From an uncultured Eubacterium sp. (GTDB taxonomy: Bacteria; Bacillota; Clostridia; Oscillospirales; Acutalibacteraceae): DNA of 64,000 nucleotides. The notes below the pieces were generated by a model that was given only the letters and a program-made list of their open reading frames with translations, did no database searches and was not told where the DNA came from. Shown in pieces: positions 26,946-35,800 of this stretch (positions within the stretch are counted from its first letter, which is position 1; every line of letters starts with the position of its first letter). The stretch is from NCBI GenBank assembly GCA_944380545.1, contig CALWHV010000007.1, positions 186,001 through 250,000 of the forward strand. Direction: 5' to 3'. A program made the translations under genes and the position numbers.

Positions 26946-27557
26946 TTACCTGCCGCGCTCATAGGAGCGAACGCGGAATTTTGCGCCGCATTTTTCGGCG
27001 ATGGCGCGTGATTTTTCAATATCCTCCTGCGGGATGACATCCACAACGGTCATCCAGACCTGAGCGCCGCACTCAACGCACTGCCTTGTGAAATCAAGCA
27101 TTGCGCCGAACGCCCTGCCGGGAAAGATATTCTTTGTTATCCTGTCGTATTTCTCGGAATCCGGGTCGTTAAGAGAAACGGAAACAACATCTATGTTCCT
27201 GCATATCTCCTTTGCGGTGGGTCTGCCGTTGATAAGGTCCGAAAGCCCGTTCGTGTTTATGCGCAGGCGCACGGCGGGGTGCTTTTGCTTCATATATTCG
27301 GCGGTCTTAAGCAGGTTTTCAAGCGCGTTCGTCGGCTCGCCGTAGCCGCAGAACACGGCCTCCTTAACGCCGGAAAAATCGTGGGAATCTATCGCCGCCT
27401 TTATCTGCTCAAAGGTGGGCTCCTCATCGTGCCACAGGCGTTTTGCGTCGCCCACGGCGTCCTGCTTATTTCTGATGCAAAAGGCGCAGTGGCACGGGCA
27501 TTTGTTTGTTATATTAAAATATGTATTGTTGTACCAGCCGTAGATTATATCAGCCAT
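26946..27557 (-). CDS. Radical SAM protein, small TatD-associated type
   Basis: A 203-residue radical SAM enzyme. The cluster motif C-x3-C-x2-C is at Cys20, Cys24, Cys27 (NKCPCHCAFC), followed by the SAM-binding FCGYGEPT near residue 70 and INTNGLSDL near residue 100. There is no C-terminal auxiliary cluster domain, which fits the short family usually named for its association with TatD; a tatD gene lies at 62586 but is not adjacent. The gene is the third of the pyridoxal operon: its ATG overlaps the stop of the ECF S subunit (TAATG). Reaction unknown. Confidence 0.88.
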   Translation of the reverse strand: MADIIYGWYNNTYFNITNKCPCHCAFCIRNKQDAVGDAKRLWHDEEPTFEQIKAAIDSHDFSGVKEAVFCGYGEPTNALENLLKTAEYMKQKHPAVRLRINTNGLSDLINGRPTAKEICRNIDVVSVSLNDPDSEKYDRITKNIFPGRAFGAMLDFTRQCVECGAQVWMTVVDVIPQEDIEKSRAIAEKCGAKFRVRSYERGR

Positions 27558-28069
27558 TATTTGCTCAGCTCCTTTTCAAACTTTCGGCGCAGGCCCACCC
27601 TGTCCATAACGAGCGCGGCGGCAAGGAACACTGCCGCGCTGCCGAGCGCCTGTATCAGATTTGCGGGAATATCCGCCACCGCGCCGGCTCTGTAAACGAT
27701 AAGATCCGCGCAGAAATAGCCCAAAACGGTTATACAGCCGGATGCGAGCGCGCACACTACCGTGCGCACGGAAAACAGCTTTTCGCTTTTTTTGCGCGCA
27801 AGCACGAACGGCACGGCAACGAGCAGCTTTATTATTGCGGACGGTATTGCATAAACAGCGTAGCCCGACGCCAGATCGGCGCACGCCGCGCCTATCGCCG
27901 CCGACACGAACGCCCATGGCCCGCCGAGCAGCAGGGCGCAGATATATATGACCGCGTCGCCCACATGTATATAGCCACCCGCGCCTATCGGAACATGGAG
28001 CATCGTGAGGCCGAACACCATTGCGGCAAACATCGCCGTGAAGCATATCTTTTTAGTTGTTTTATTCAA
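27557..28069 (-). CDS. ECF transporter substrate-binding (S) subunit, probably for a B6 vitamer
   Basis: A 170-residue membrane protein with five to six helices and the S-subunit features: N-terminal KICFTAMFAAMVFGLTML with an AxxxA-type helix for docking to EcfT, and the early HVPIGAGGYIHVGDAVIYI loop that closes the ligand pocket. The gene starts with TTG at 28069, overlapping the pyridoxal kinase stop by 8 bases. No EcfAAT genes are adjacent, so it would use a shared module. Pairing with a kinase that traps pyridoxal/pyridoxine argues for a B6 substrate (PdxU-like); that is context inference. Confidence 0.82.
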   Translation of the reverse strand: MNKTTKKICFTAMFAAMVFGLTMLHVPIGAGGYIHVGDAVIYICALLLGGPWAFVSAAIGAACADLASGYAVYAIPSAIIKLLVAVPFVLARKKSEKLFSVRTVVCALASGCITVLGYFCADLIVYRAGAVADIPANLIQALGSAAVFLAAALVMDRVGLRRKFEKELSK

Positions 28070-28838
28070 TTAAATCACCCAATCTCTTTTCAAAATCTAT
28101 CCCGTCCTCCGCGTTTTGCAGATCGGTACAGGCAATAACGCGGGAAACGAATTCCCCCGCCCTTTCGGCTGCGGAAAAAACATCCGCTCCGCGCAGCATC
28201 ATCCCCGTGAGCACGGCTGAAAAAATATCTCCCGTGCCGGAAAAATAGCCGCCGCGCTTTTGCGCAAGAAAGGTTCTGCTTTTTTCGGGCGTAAATACCG
28301 TGCTGCCTATCATACCGCCCTTTTCAACGCCGGTGAGCACCACAGCGCCGCAGCCGCGCTCAAGCATAATCTCGGCGGCAAGGGGCATATCGTCCGTGCC
28401 GGCAAGCATACGAAGCTCCGTTTTGTTCGGCGTTATAACATCGGCGCGGCACGCAAGGCTGCCTATTTTTTTGCAAAGCGCATCGGAAAAGCCGCTGTAT
28501 GGCGCGCCGTTATCGCCCATAACGGGGTCTGCAACAAGCAGCGCGCCGCCGTGCGCCGAGGCAAGCTCCAAAACGGCGTCCACCTCGCCCTCGCAGGTGA
28601 AAAAGCCGGTCAGTATGCCGTCAAAACGCCTTTCCATCCTCCGCCACCGCTCAATACACGGGCGCAGAAAGCCGCTCATATCGCTCATCTCATACTCGCC
28701 GTAAGCCGTTTGGTTTGAAAGCACGGCGGTGGGGGCGGGATGAGCGCGCACGCCGAGGGCGCACAGCACCGGAAGCTGAGCGGAAAGCGAGCAGTTGCCG
28801 AAGCCCGATATATCGTTGAACACAGCGCAGTTTTTCAT
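28062..28838 (-). CDS. pdxY: Pyridoxal/pyridoxamine kinase
   Basis: A 258-residue ribokinase-fold enzyme that phosphorylates pyridoxal, pyridoxamine or pyridoxine with ATP. Seen are the N-terminal NDISGFGNCSLSAQLPVL, the VADPVMGDNG motif near residue 110, ITPNKTELRML, and the anion-hole GGYFSGTGDIFSAVL with catalytic Asp near residue 220. ATG at 28838 follows GGGGTGAG; GTG at 28847 is possible. First gene of the three-gene operon, divergent from a MocR regulator. Confidence 0.9.
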   Translation of the reverse strand: MKNCAVFNDISGFGNCSLSAQLPVLCALGVRAHPAPTAVLSNQTAYGEYEMSDMSGFLRPCIERWRRMERRFDGILTGFFTCEGEVDAVLELASAHGGALLVADPVMGDNGAPYSGFSDALCKKIGSLACRADVITPNKTELRMLAGTDDMPLAAEIMLERGCGAVVLTGVEKGGMIGSTVFTPEKSRTFLAQKRGGYFSGTGDIFSAVLTGMMLRGADVFSAAERAGEFVSRVIACTDLQNAEDGIDFEKRLGDLIE

Positions 28839-28943
28839 TTCACTCACCCCATCCGTTAGGGATTGATTTTATTTCTGCTTTATTATATAATAATTTTGGC
28901 ATTAAATATATATGCAATTTTTATATTTTTTTAGGGTACAGTT
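28839..28943. promoter_or_regulatory. Divergent control region between pdxY and the MocR regulator
   Basis: An AT-rich 105-base region. The minus strand has TATAAT (28882-28887) with a poor -35, as in activator-dependent promoters; the plus strand has TTGGCA (28896-28901) with no well-spaced -10. A 14-bp perfect palindrome spans 28880-28893, and two A/T-rich half-sites beginning GCA recur at 28900 and 28914. These may be MocR-binding sites, but the match is by eye. Confidence 0.45.
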
Positions 28944-30206
28944 ATGAGCAAATACCGCGAGATCTACGATTACATTAAAAACGAGATAGTTACCGGCCAG
29001 GTGGGCTACGGCGGGCGGCTTCCCTCCGTAAGAAAAGCGAGCGCGCTTTTTTCCGTGAGCCGCACCACCGTTCAAAGCGCGTATTTTGCGCTTTCTGAGG
29101 ACGGATACATCATAAGCGAGCCGCAGAGCGGCTATTATGTTTCCTACAAAAGCCCCGCCGCGCAGGGCGAAATCGGCAAAAAGGAAGCGGCAAAGATACT
29201 GTTTGACCTAAGCGGCACGAGAGCCGACCCGGAAAGCTTTGACTTTCGCGAGTGGCAGCGCCATATGCGTTATGCCCTGCGGCAGACGGACAGGCTTTTG
29301 AGCTACGGCGAGCCGCAGGGCGAGGCGCAGCTGCGCGAGGCTGTGTCGCAGTACATACTTGAAAAGCGCAATGTGGCGGCCGGTCCTGAGCGGATAGTGA
29401 TAGGAGCGGGCGTGCAGAGCCTGCTGCATGTTTTGTGCGCGCTTACCCGCGAGCGCGGCAGCGTTTCCTTTCCCGACAGGAGCTTTGTGCAGGGCAGCGC
29501 GCTTTTTGAGAGCTACGGCTTTGATGTGCGCTACAGGTTCAAGGACGCAGATATAATATATGTATCCCCCTCGCATATGACGCGCTGGGGCGATGTGATG
29601 CCCAACAGGCGCAGAATAGAGCTTGTGCGCCATTCGGCGGCGCGCGGCAGCCTTGTTATAGAGGACGATTACGAGAGCGATTTTCAGTACAACAGCCGGC
29701 CGGCGCCGTCGCTTTACGCGCTTTCGGGCGGAGAGAATGTGGTGTATATAGGCTCGTTTTCGCGCCTGCTGCTGCCCTCCATAAGGATAAGCTTTATGGT
29801 GCTTACGCCGCGTCTTGCGCGCCTTTACGCCGAAAACATCCGCAAATTCAGCCAAACGGCGGGCAAAACGGAGCAGCTTGCGCTATGCAGCTATATCAGA
29901 AGCGGCAGGCTGATGGCGCAGATACGCAAAACAAGAAGATTTTACACGGCAAAGGCGAAAATTTTTTGCGGCATATTGAAAAAGCGGCTTGCCGGCTGTA
30001 AAATAGAGCTGAGCGAAAATCTGCTTCAGGTGATACTTGAAGCGCCGTTTTCCGGACGGGCGGAGGATTTTGAAAAAAGCGGGATACGGCTTTTTGTTGA
30101 AAAATACGAAAACGGCAGGATAACGCTTGTTCTCAGCCCCTCCGCTGTCTGCCAGGGCAGCCTTGAGGACGCGGCAAACGCGCTTCATGGCGTGCTGAAA
30201 TTATAG
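28944..30206 (+). CDS. MocR/PdxR-type GntR regulator with aminotransferase-like domain
   Basis: A 420-residue regulator. Residues 1-70 are a GntR winged helix (YDYIKNEIVTG, LPSVRKASALFSVSRTTVQSAY). Residues 95-420 are a fold-type I aminotransferase domain with IEDDYESDF (Asp241/242, pyridine-nitrogen contact). The position of the Schiff-base Lys in the usual SFSK-x-L-x-P motif is Arg274 here (YIGSFSRLLLPSIRISF), encoded by CGC at 29763. MocR proteins beside pyridoxal genes are usually PLP-sensing PdxR regulators. Arg cannot form the internal aldimine, so sensing would have to be non-covalent or respond to another ligand. Start ATG follows AGGG. Confidence 0.9.
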   Translation: MSKYREIYDYIKNEIVTGQVGYGGRLPSVRKASALFSVSRTTVQSAYFALSEDGYIISEPQSGYYVSYKSPAAQGEIGKKEAAKILFDLSGTRADPESFDFREWQRHMRYALRQTDRLLSYGEPQGEAQLREAVSQYILEKRNVAAGPERIVIGAGVQSLLHVLCALTRERGSVSFPDRSFVQGSALFESYGFDVRYRFKDADIIYVSPSHMTRWGDVMPNRRRIELVRHSAARGSLVIEDDYESDFQYNSRPAPSLYALSGGENVVYIGSFSRLLLPSIRISFMVLTPRLARLYAENIRKFSQTAGKTEQLALCSYIRSGRLMAQIRKTRRFYTAKAKIFCGILKKRLAGCKIELSENLLQVILEAPFSGRAEDFEKSGIRLFVEKYENGRITLVLSPSAVCQGSLEDAANALHGVLKL

Positions 30207-30255
30207 AATTTTTGTTCTATTAGTCCTTATTATAGGACTTTGAGCGAGCGGCATA

Positions 30256-30283
30256 TTGCAAAGCCCGAAAATCCGTGTAAAAT
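30256..30283 (+). promoter_or_regulatory. Promoter of the small membrane protein at 30327, with inverted repeat
   Basis: TTGCAA (30256-30261), 16 bases, TAAAAT (30278-30283). An 8-bp inverted repeat flanks the start point (about 30271-30278 with 30301-30308) and could be an operator or a leader hairpin. Confidence 0.6.
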
Positions 30284-30326
30284 GAAATTGTAAGAAAAAA
30301 ACACGGATGAAAAGGAGATTCGCAAT

Positions 30327-30611
30327 ATGAAAAACGCAATTAAGTATCTTGCAATATTTGCTGTTACCGCGGCTGCGGGCTTTGCCGCAATGGCGCTGCC
30401 CTTCAGGCTTTTTGAGGAGCTGAGCCAAACGGAGATGCGTATGCTTTTGGCGATAGAGCTTGCCGCGCTTGCCGGCATTATGACTGCCGCCGGCCTTGCG
30501 CACGACGCGCGCGAGCGCAAAAGGCTGCGCAGAAAAGCCGAAAGGCGCGCCCTTCGCGAGGGGCAGAGGACCGAGCCTGCGCAGCCGGAGGGTCTTGATA
30601 TTGCAGCTTGA
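30327..30611 (+). CDS. Small two-helix membrane protein, unknown function
   Basis: A 94-residue protein: helix at about residues 5-25, a short polar loop LFEELSQTEM, a second helix at about 38-58, then a very basic segment RERKRLRRKAERRALR and a Pro/Glu tail. I recognise no family. ATG at 30327 has AAGGAGA 8 bases upstream, and it has its own promoter and terminator, which supports expression as a single gene. Confidence 0.65.
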   Translation: MKNAIKYLAIFAVTAAAGFAAMALPFRLFEELSQTEMRMLLAIELAALAGIMTAAGLAHDARERKRLRRKAERRALREGQRTEPAQPEGLDIAA

Positions 30612-30626
30612 TAAGGATACATTGCA

Positions 30627-30656
30627 AAGCCGCCGTTTGACCGGCGGCTTTTTTGT
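30627..30656 (+). terminator. Intrinsic terminator after the small membrane protein
   Basis: Perfect 9-bp stem (30627-30635 with 30642-30650) followed by six T. Confidence 0.9.
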
Positions 30657-30701
30657 TATTTTACCTATTATATTATATAAAGCTGTAAAGGCGGTTTTTA
30701 T

Positions 30702-32624
30702 ATGAGGCATACGGAAACGACCGGCGCAGGCGAGGTGCGCCTTGAAAATTCCTTTTGGCACGAAAAGCAGGAGCTTGTGCGCCGCGAGGTGATCCCCTAC
30801 CAGCAGCGCGCTTTGGAGGATGGGATTGACGGCGCGGAGCCGAGCCGCTGCCTTGAAAATTTCAGAAAGGCCGCGGCGGCTCTTGAAGCGCGGCGCGCGG
30901 GCGGCAAAACGCCCGTTTACCCCGCCGACAAATGGCATTACGACGATGAAAATTCCGAGCCGGGCGCGTTCAAGGGCTGGGTTTTTCAGGACAGCGATTT
31001 ATATAAATGGATAGAGGCTGCCTGCCGCTCGCTTCAAAACGAGCCTGACGAAGAGCTTCAAATAAGCGTTGACGAGGCTGTGCGGCTGATATGCGCCGCC
31101 GCCGAGGACGACGGCTATATAAACACGCTGTTTACGATTAACGACCCCGCCGCGCGGTTCACAAACCTGCGCGATTTTCACGAGCTGTACTGCTTCGGCC
31201 ATCTTGCCGAGGCTGCCGCGCAGCATTTTAAAGCGACCGGCTCGCGGGAGCTGCTGGACGCTGCCTGCGCCTTTGCCGACCTTATCTGCCGCGAATTCGG
31301 CGAAAACGGGAAAGCGGGCTACGACGGGCACCCGATAGCCGAGGAGGCTCTACTTGAGCTATACGAGCTGACGAGGCGCGGGCATTACCTTGAGCAGGCA
31401 GCTCTGTTTATAAACAGGCGCGGCACAAGGCCGTATTATTTTGACGCGGAGCGCGGCGAGAGCACGCCTGACGGCGAAACGAAATACGAATACAACCAGG
31501 CGCATCTGCCCGTAAGGGAGCAGCGCGAGGCAAAGGGGCACGCCGTAAGAGCCGTTTACCTTTACACGGCGATGGCGCACCTTGCGGCTTTGACGCGAGA
31601 CGGCGAGCTTTTTGCAGCCTGCCGCGCGCTTTTTGACGACATAACGCAGAAAAAGATGTATATAACGGGCGGCATCGGCTCAAAAAAAGAGGGCGAGGCT
31701 TTTACATACGCCTACGACCTGCCAAATTCCACCGCATATGCCGAGAGCTGCGCCGCCGTTGGAATGGTGCTTTTTGCGCGGCGAATGGCGCAAGCGGAGC
31801 ACGATTCAAAATATTTTGACGCGGCAGAACGATGCCTTTACAACTGCGTGCTTTCCGGTATGGCGCAGGACGGCAAATCATTTTTCTACACCAACCCGCT
31901 TGAAGCGATTCCAAAGACGCTGGCGCTTGACGAGCACAGAAGCCATATAAAAAGCACGCGGCAGAAATGGTTTGACTGCGCGTGCTGCCCGCCGAACATA
32001 GCGCGGCTGATAAGCGGGATAGGCGAATATTTCTTTTTGCAGGAAAACGGCGATATATTCGTTGAGCTTTACGACTGCTGCCGCGCGCGGCTTGAGAGCG
32101 CGGATATTGAAATGAGCGGCGATTACGCCAAAAGCGGCGAGATAAGCCTGAATATAAAAATGAAAAAGCCGTTTCGCCTTGCGCTGCGCATACCCGGCTG
32201 GTGCGATGATTTTTCGTTCAGCCGCAAAAACGCGTTTATCAAGCGGGGCTACGCCTATTTTGGCATCACGGAGAGCTGCACGATCTCTGCGCGATTTGAA
32301 ACGCGCGTTAAGCTTATGCGCTGCAACCCCGCCGTGCGCGAAAACGCGGGGCTTGCCGCCGTGTGCCGCGGGCCTTTCGTGTTTTGCCTTGAGGAGGCGG
32401 ACAACGGCGCAAATCTGCATATGCTGCGGCTTGACAAGCACCCGCGCTTTGATTTTGACGGCGAGGCGATAACGGCGCGCGGCTACAGAGAGGAGTTTTC
32501 AGGCTCTGCGCTTTACGCCGAGTACCGCGAGCCGAGGCGGCGCGCGGTGAAGCTGCGGTTTGTTCCGTATTATAAATGGGCAAACCGCGGCGAGGGTGAA
32601 ATGCGCGTTTTTGTGCGGCTGTAA
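30702..32624 (+). CDS. Glycoside hydrolase family 127 (beta-L-arabinofuranosidase-type)
   Basis: A 640-residue GH127 enzyme without signal peptide, hence cytoplasmic. The family's zinc/catalytic Cys cluster C-x-C-C is at Cys426, Cys428 and Cys429 in WFDCACCPPNIARLI, aligning Cys428 with the nucleophilic Cys of HypBA1. Upstream are MYITGGIGSKKEGEAF and DLPNSTAYAESCAAVG with the Glu that completes the metal site. The enzyme would release L-arabinofuranose or a related sugar from imported plant oligosaccharides. It stands alone behind a terminator; the nearest sugar transporter is the GPH symporter 4 kb away. The ribosome site is weak. Confidence 0.92.
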   Translation: MRHTETTGAGEVRLENSFWHEKQELVRREVIPYQQRALEDGIDGAEPSRCLENFRKAAAALEARRAGGKTPVYPADKWHYDDENSEPGAFKGWVFQDSDLYKWIEAACRSLQNEPDEELQISVDEAVRLICAAAEDDGYINTLFTINDPAARFTNLRDFHELYCFGHLAEAAAQHFKATGSRELLDAACAFADLICREFGENGKAGYDGHPIAEEALLELYELTRRGHYLEQAALFINRRGTRPYYFDAERGESTPDGETKYEYNQAHLPVREQREAKGHAVRAVYLYTAMAHLAALTRDGELFAACRALFDDITQKKMYITGGIGSKKEGEAFTYAYDLPNSTAYAESCAAVGMVLFARRMAQAEHDSKYFDAAERCLYNCVLSGMAQDGKSFFYTNPLEAIPKTLALDEHRSHIKSTRQKWFDCACCPPNIARLISGIGEYFFLQENGDIFVELYDCCRARLESADIEMSGDYAKSGEISLNIKMKKPFRLALRIPGWCDDFSFSRKNAFIKRGYAYFGITESCTISARFETRVKLMRCNPAVRENAGLAAVCRGPFVFCLEEADNGANLHMLRLDKHPRFDFDGEAITARGYREEFSGSALYAEYREPRRRAVKLRFVPYYKWANRGEGEMRVFVRL

Positions 32625-32640
32625 TGCAGAGATATGAGCT

Positions 32641-32714
32641 TAGGCTGCGACCCGCAGCGCGCACAACAACCCCTCAGTCTGCTTCGCAGACAGCTCCCCT
32701 TACACAGGGGAGCC
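32641..32714 (+). repeat. Partial copy of the composite intergenic repeat (copy 1)
   Basis: The ACCCCTCAGTC...GGGGAGCC hairpin unit and its left-hand GCGACCCGC palindrome occur here as a shortened copy. The same composite is at 36868-36966 and, inverted, at 43949-44047. Confidence 0.8.
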
Positions 32715-32747
32715 GATATTTTGGCAGCAGAATTTTCTGCGGAAAGA

Positions 32748-32780
32748 CAAAAACAGGGCTGCTCCTTTTGGGAGCAGCCC
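32748..32780 (-). terminator. Intrinsic terminator of the LPXTG protein gene
   Basis: A perfect 10-bp GC-rich stem (32756-32765 with 32771-32780, loop of 5) followed on the minus strand by TGTTTTTGT. Confidence 0.9.
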
Positions 32781-32804
32781 TTAAAAATTACTGCGAATAT
32801 TTAA

Positions 32805-35800
32805 TTATTCGGCAATTCTTTTTCTGAGAACGAGGTAAACGATTACGCCTGCTGCAAGAGCAAGGATAACGGTTACAACGCCCATACCTGCAACCTCTGC
32901 AGCGCCGGTGTTCGGCAGATTCGGGTTGCTTGCGGAGCCGGAAGCGCCGGGGAAGCTTACCTGGTCGTTATCAGAGCCGGTGTTTGAATTGCCCTGGTCA
33001 CCACCCTGCTGATCGTCGCCGCCGGACGGAGTGTTCGGGTCGTCGGGATCTGCGGGATCGTCAGGACCGGGAGCGGGCTCGCCTGAATCCGTTGCAAAGG
33101 TTACCTTAACCGTTGAATCGGTTGCATACTGATTAACTGCATCGCCGGTGGTGAGCTCTGCGCCGTTTACAACAAGCTCATAGCTCTTCTGATCTGCGGC
33201 GGCTGCAACAGCCTTGCCGTCTACGGTGACAGATGCAATCTTATAGCCTTCGTTTGCGGTGATCGTGAAGGTCTTTGATTCGCCCTGCTTAACAGCAACT
33301 GCGCCGCTCGGGTCGATCGTGCCGCCCTCGCCGGCAGCAGCGTCTACTCTCCAGATCTCGTTGCCGGTGGGCATTGCGCCGATAAACACATTATCGAGCA
33401 GAAGTCCGTAGCCGTCAACATTTCCTGCTTTTTGGATGGGGTCAAGAACATTCTTGATAACGGTGTTGATGATAGCGGCAGAACTTTCGGGAACAAGACC
33501 TATGATGAGGTCCTTGAGCGAAGCATAGGTGGCGGGGTCATCAAGAGCTACATCATACAGCCAGTAGAATACGGTTGAGAAGCAGCTGTCTACTTCGCCT
33601 GTTCTGAGAAGAACATTCTCGTTATAGATAGTGCTGCTGGGAACAACGCTGAGCGTTGCGCAGTTTGCAAGAGCTGTCCACGGAAGATCGCCGATGTAGA
33701 GAACAAACTCTGTGCCGTCGCCGATAAGAGCGCCGATATCAATGGAATCGGGGATAAGCTCGTTGATGGCGGCGGTGGAAAGGTCAAGGCCGAGAGTGCT
33801 GAGATCGAGAAGCGGACCATCGCCAGCAAATGAAGCTGCAAGACCCTCAAGAGATACGATCTTGCCCTGATCCGACAGAGCCTTCTGGATATAGGAGTTA
33901 AGCCTGTCGCCGTCTACAACATAGGCAAGCCTGGGCAGAACATCCACAAGGGTGTTTACCGGGTCTGCGGCAAGCGGCTCAACAATATTGGTGAAGAGGG
34001 ATTCGATGATGGGCCTGAGGAATTCATCAGCTGCAACGGCTGCGCCGTCGGCTTCCTTGACCGCATAGTAGTTAGCTCTGTACTCCTCGGTTGTGGGCAG
34101 GTCGTTAAGGCCGAGCTGCTCAAGGAGCGGAAGAAGATTCTCATAGATTCCGGCAGTGTAATTACCCTGATCGCTTATCTGAGTATCAAACATTCTGATA
34201 CCGATATTAGCTGTAACCGTGAGGAAGCCCATAGCTTTGAATGAAATCGAAGCTTCGGGGTCAAGAAGCTGAGTTATCGGGCGGATAACGGCAAGAAGAG
34301 CGTCAATGAAGCCTTCCTGATCGCCGTCTGTGAAGCCCCAGTCCTCTGCCGTGAATTCGATAGCGGCAATCTTATCGAGGATATTTGTGCCCTCGGGATC
34401 GGTATCCTCAACCTTGGCTGCGTTGATCTTATCTACAACGCCCTTGAACTTAGCCTCGGGCAGCGAGGAGGTGATATATTCGGGAGTGATAACGCCGGAA
34501 ATAATCTCACCAATTGTTACAAGATCCTCGATACTGGTTTCATTATGAGAAAGAGTTGCATAGAGGTCAAAAATCGCATTTACAATGCTTGCCTTGTAAA
34601 GATTGCTTGAAAGGATCTCGTCGATATCTACAAAGCCGGCAAGAAGATCTTCAAGGCAGTCTACGAAATTCTGGATACCGCCCTCGGTCCAGGCAACATT
34701 GCTGTTGGTGGGGCGAACGAAATCCGTGGGCTGGAACGCAGCGATCTCGTCTGAGAAATCGGTGGTGTCCTTAACGGGGGTAACCATCTGAACGAACTTG
34801 TCAAAGATCTCCTCGGAAACAGCCTTCTTGTTGTCGCCGCTGAGCTGTGAATAAAGGCTCTTTGCCTCTGCGATGATTTCATCGGTAAGAGCGTCAAGAT
34901 CGGCAGCCTCAACAGCCTTGTTGAACTCGGCAAGGATAGCCTCGTTAACAAAGGCGTTCATCGGCTCGGTAAGCTGAGAGCCGTAGTAGGAAGTAACCTT
35001 GGGCTGATTGTCGTAAGCGTCCTTAGCGGTGGTATTTTCATCGAACTCGATAGCGGTTACAAGCTCGGCGGCTATCTTAAGCTTGGAGCTGCCGAGGAAT
35101 GAGTTGGCAACGGATTTGATTGAATCGCTGAGGTTGTTGAACTCCTCAAGAGCAGCCTTAACCTCTTCAAGGTCTGCGTTTTCCTTATCCATAACAACAG
35201 TCTTGCCGACCTCTATATAATTGTTTACGGCTTCGGTAAGGCCCTTGTTGGTATCCTCATAAAGAGCGAGGATATTGGCAAGCGCTTTTTGAGAAACCTC
35301 TACAACATCGGTTACATAAAGGTCATAATAATCCTGCCAAGCCTGAAGGTAGGTAGCGCCGTTCTGGCCCTCTACCCAGCTGTCCACATATACGCCGTCT
35401 ACACGCTTATGATCAATATACTTTGCGCGGGATACTGAGGACGGGTCCTTGCCGGCCTCTGTTTCAAGATCCTGAACCCTGTTGTATTCATAAGTAATAA
35501 GATTGTTTACAGGATCAGTACCGGCGGAAGTGGTTGTGAAGCTGTAGAAATAGAAGCCCTTGCCGTAGGTGGCAACATTTGAGGACGGAGACAGATACTT
35601 TGCAAACGCATGCTGATCTGCGTCAAAGGCAACAACAGCCTTCTGCCAAGTGTCAAGCGCGGCGCTGGCAGCAGAGTCTTCCTTCCAGTTTGTGCTGCTG
35701 GTGACTCCGTACTCATAGTAGAAAGCCTTGTAAACATCATAAACTTCCTGATACTTTGCCGGAAGATCACCGATCTTGGCTTCGATCTTATCAAGATGAT

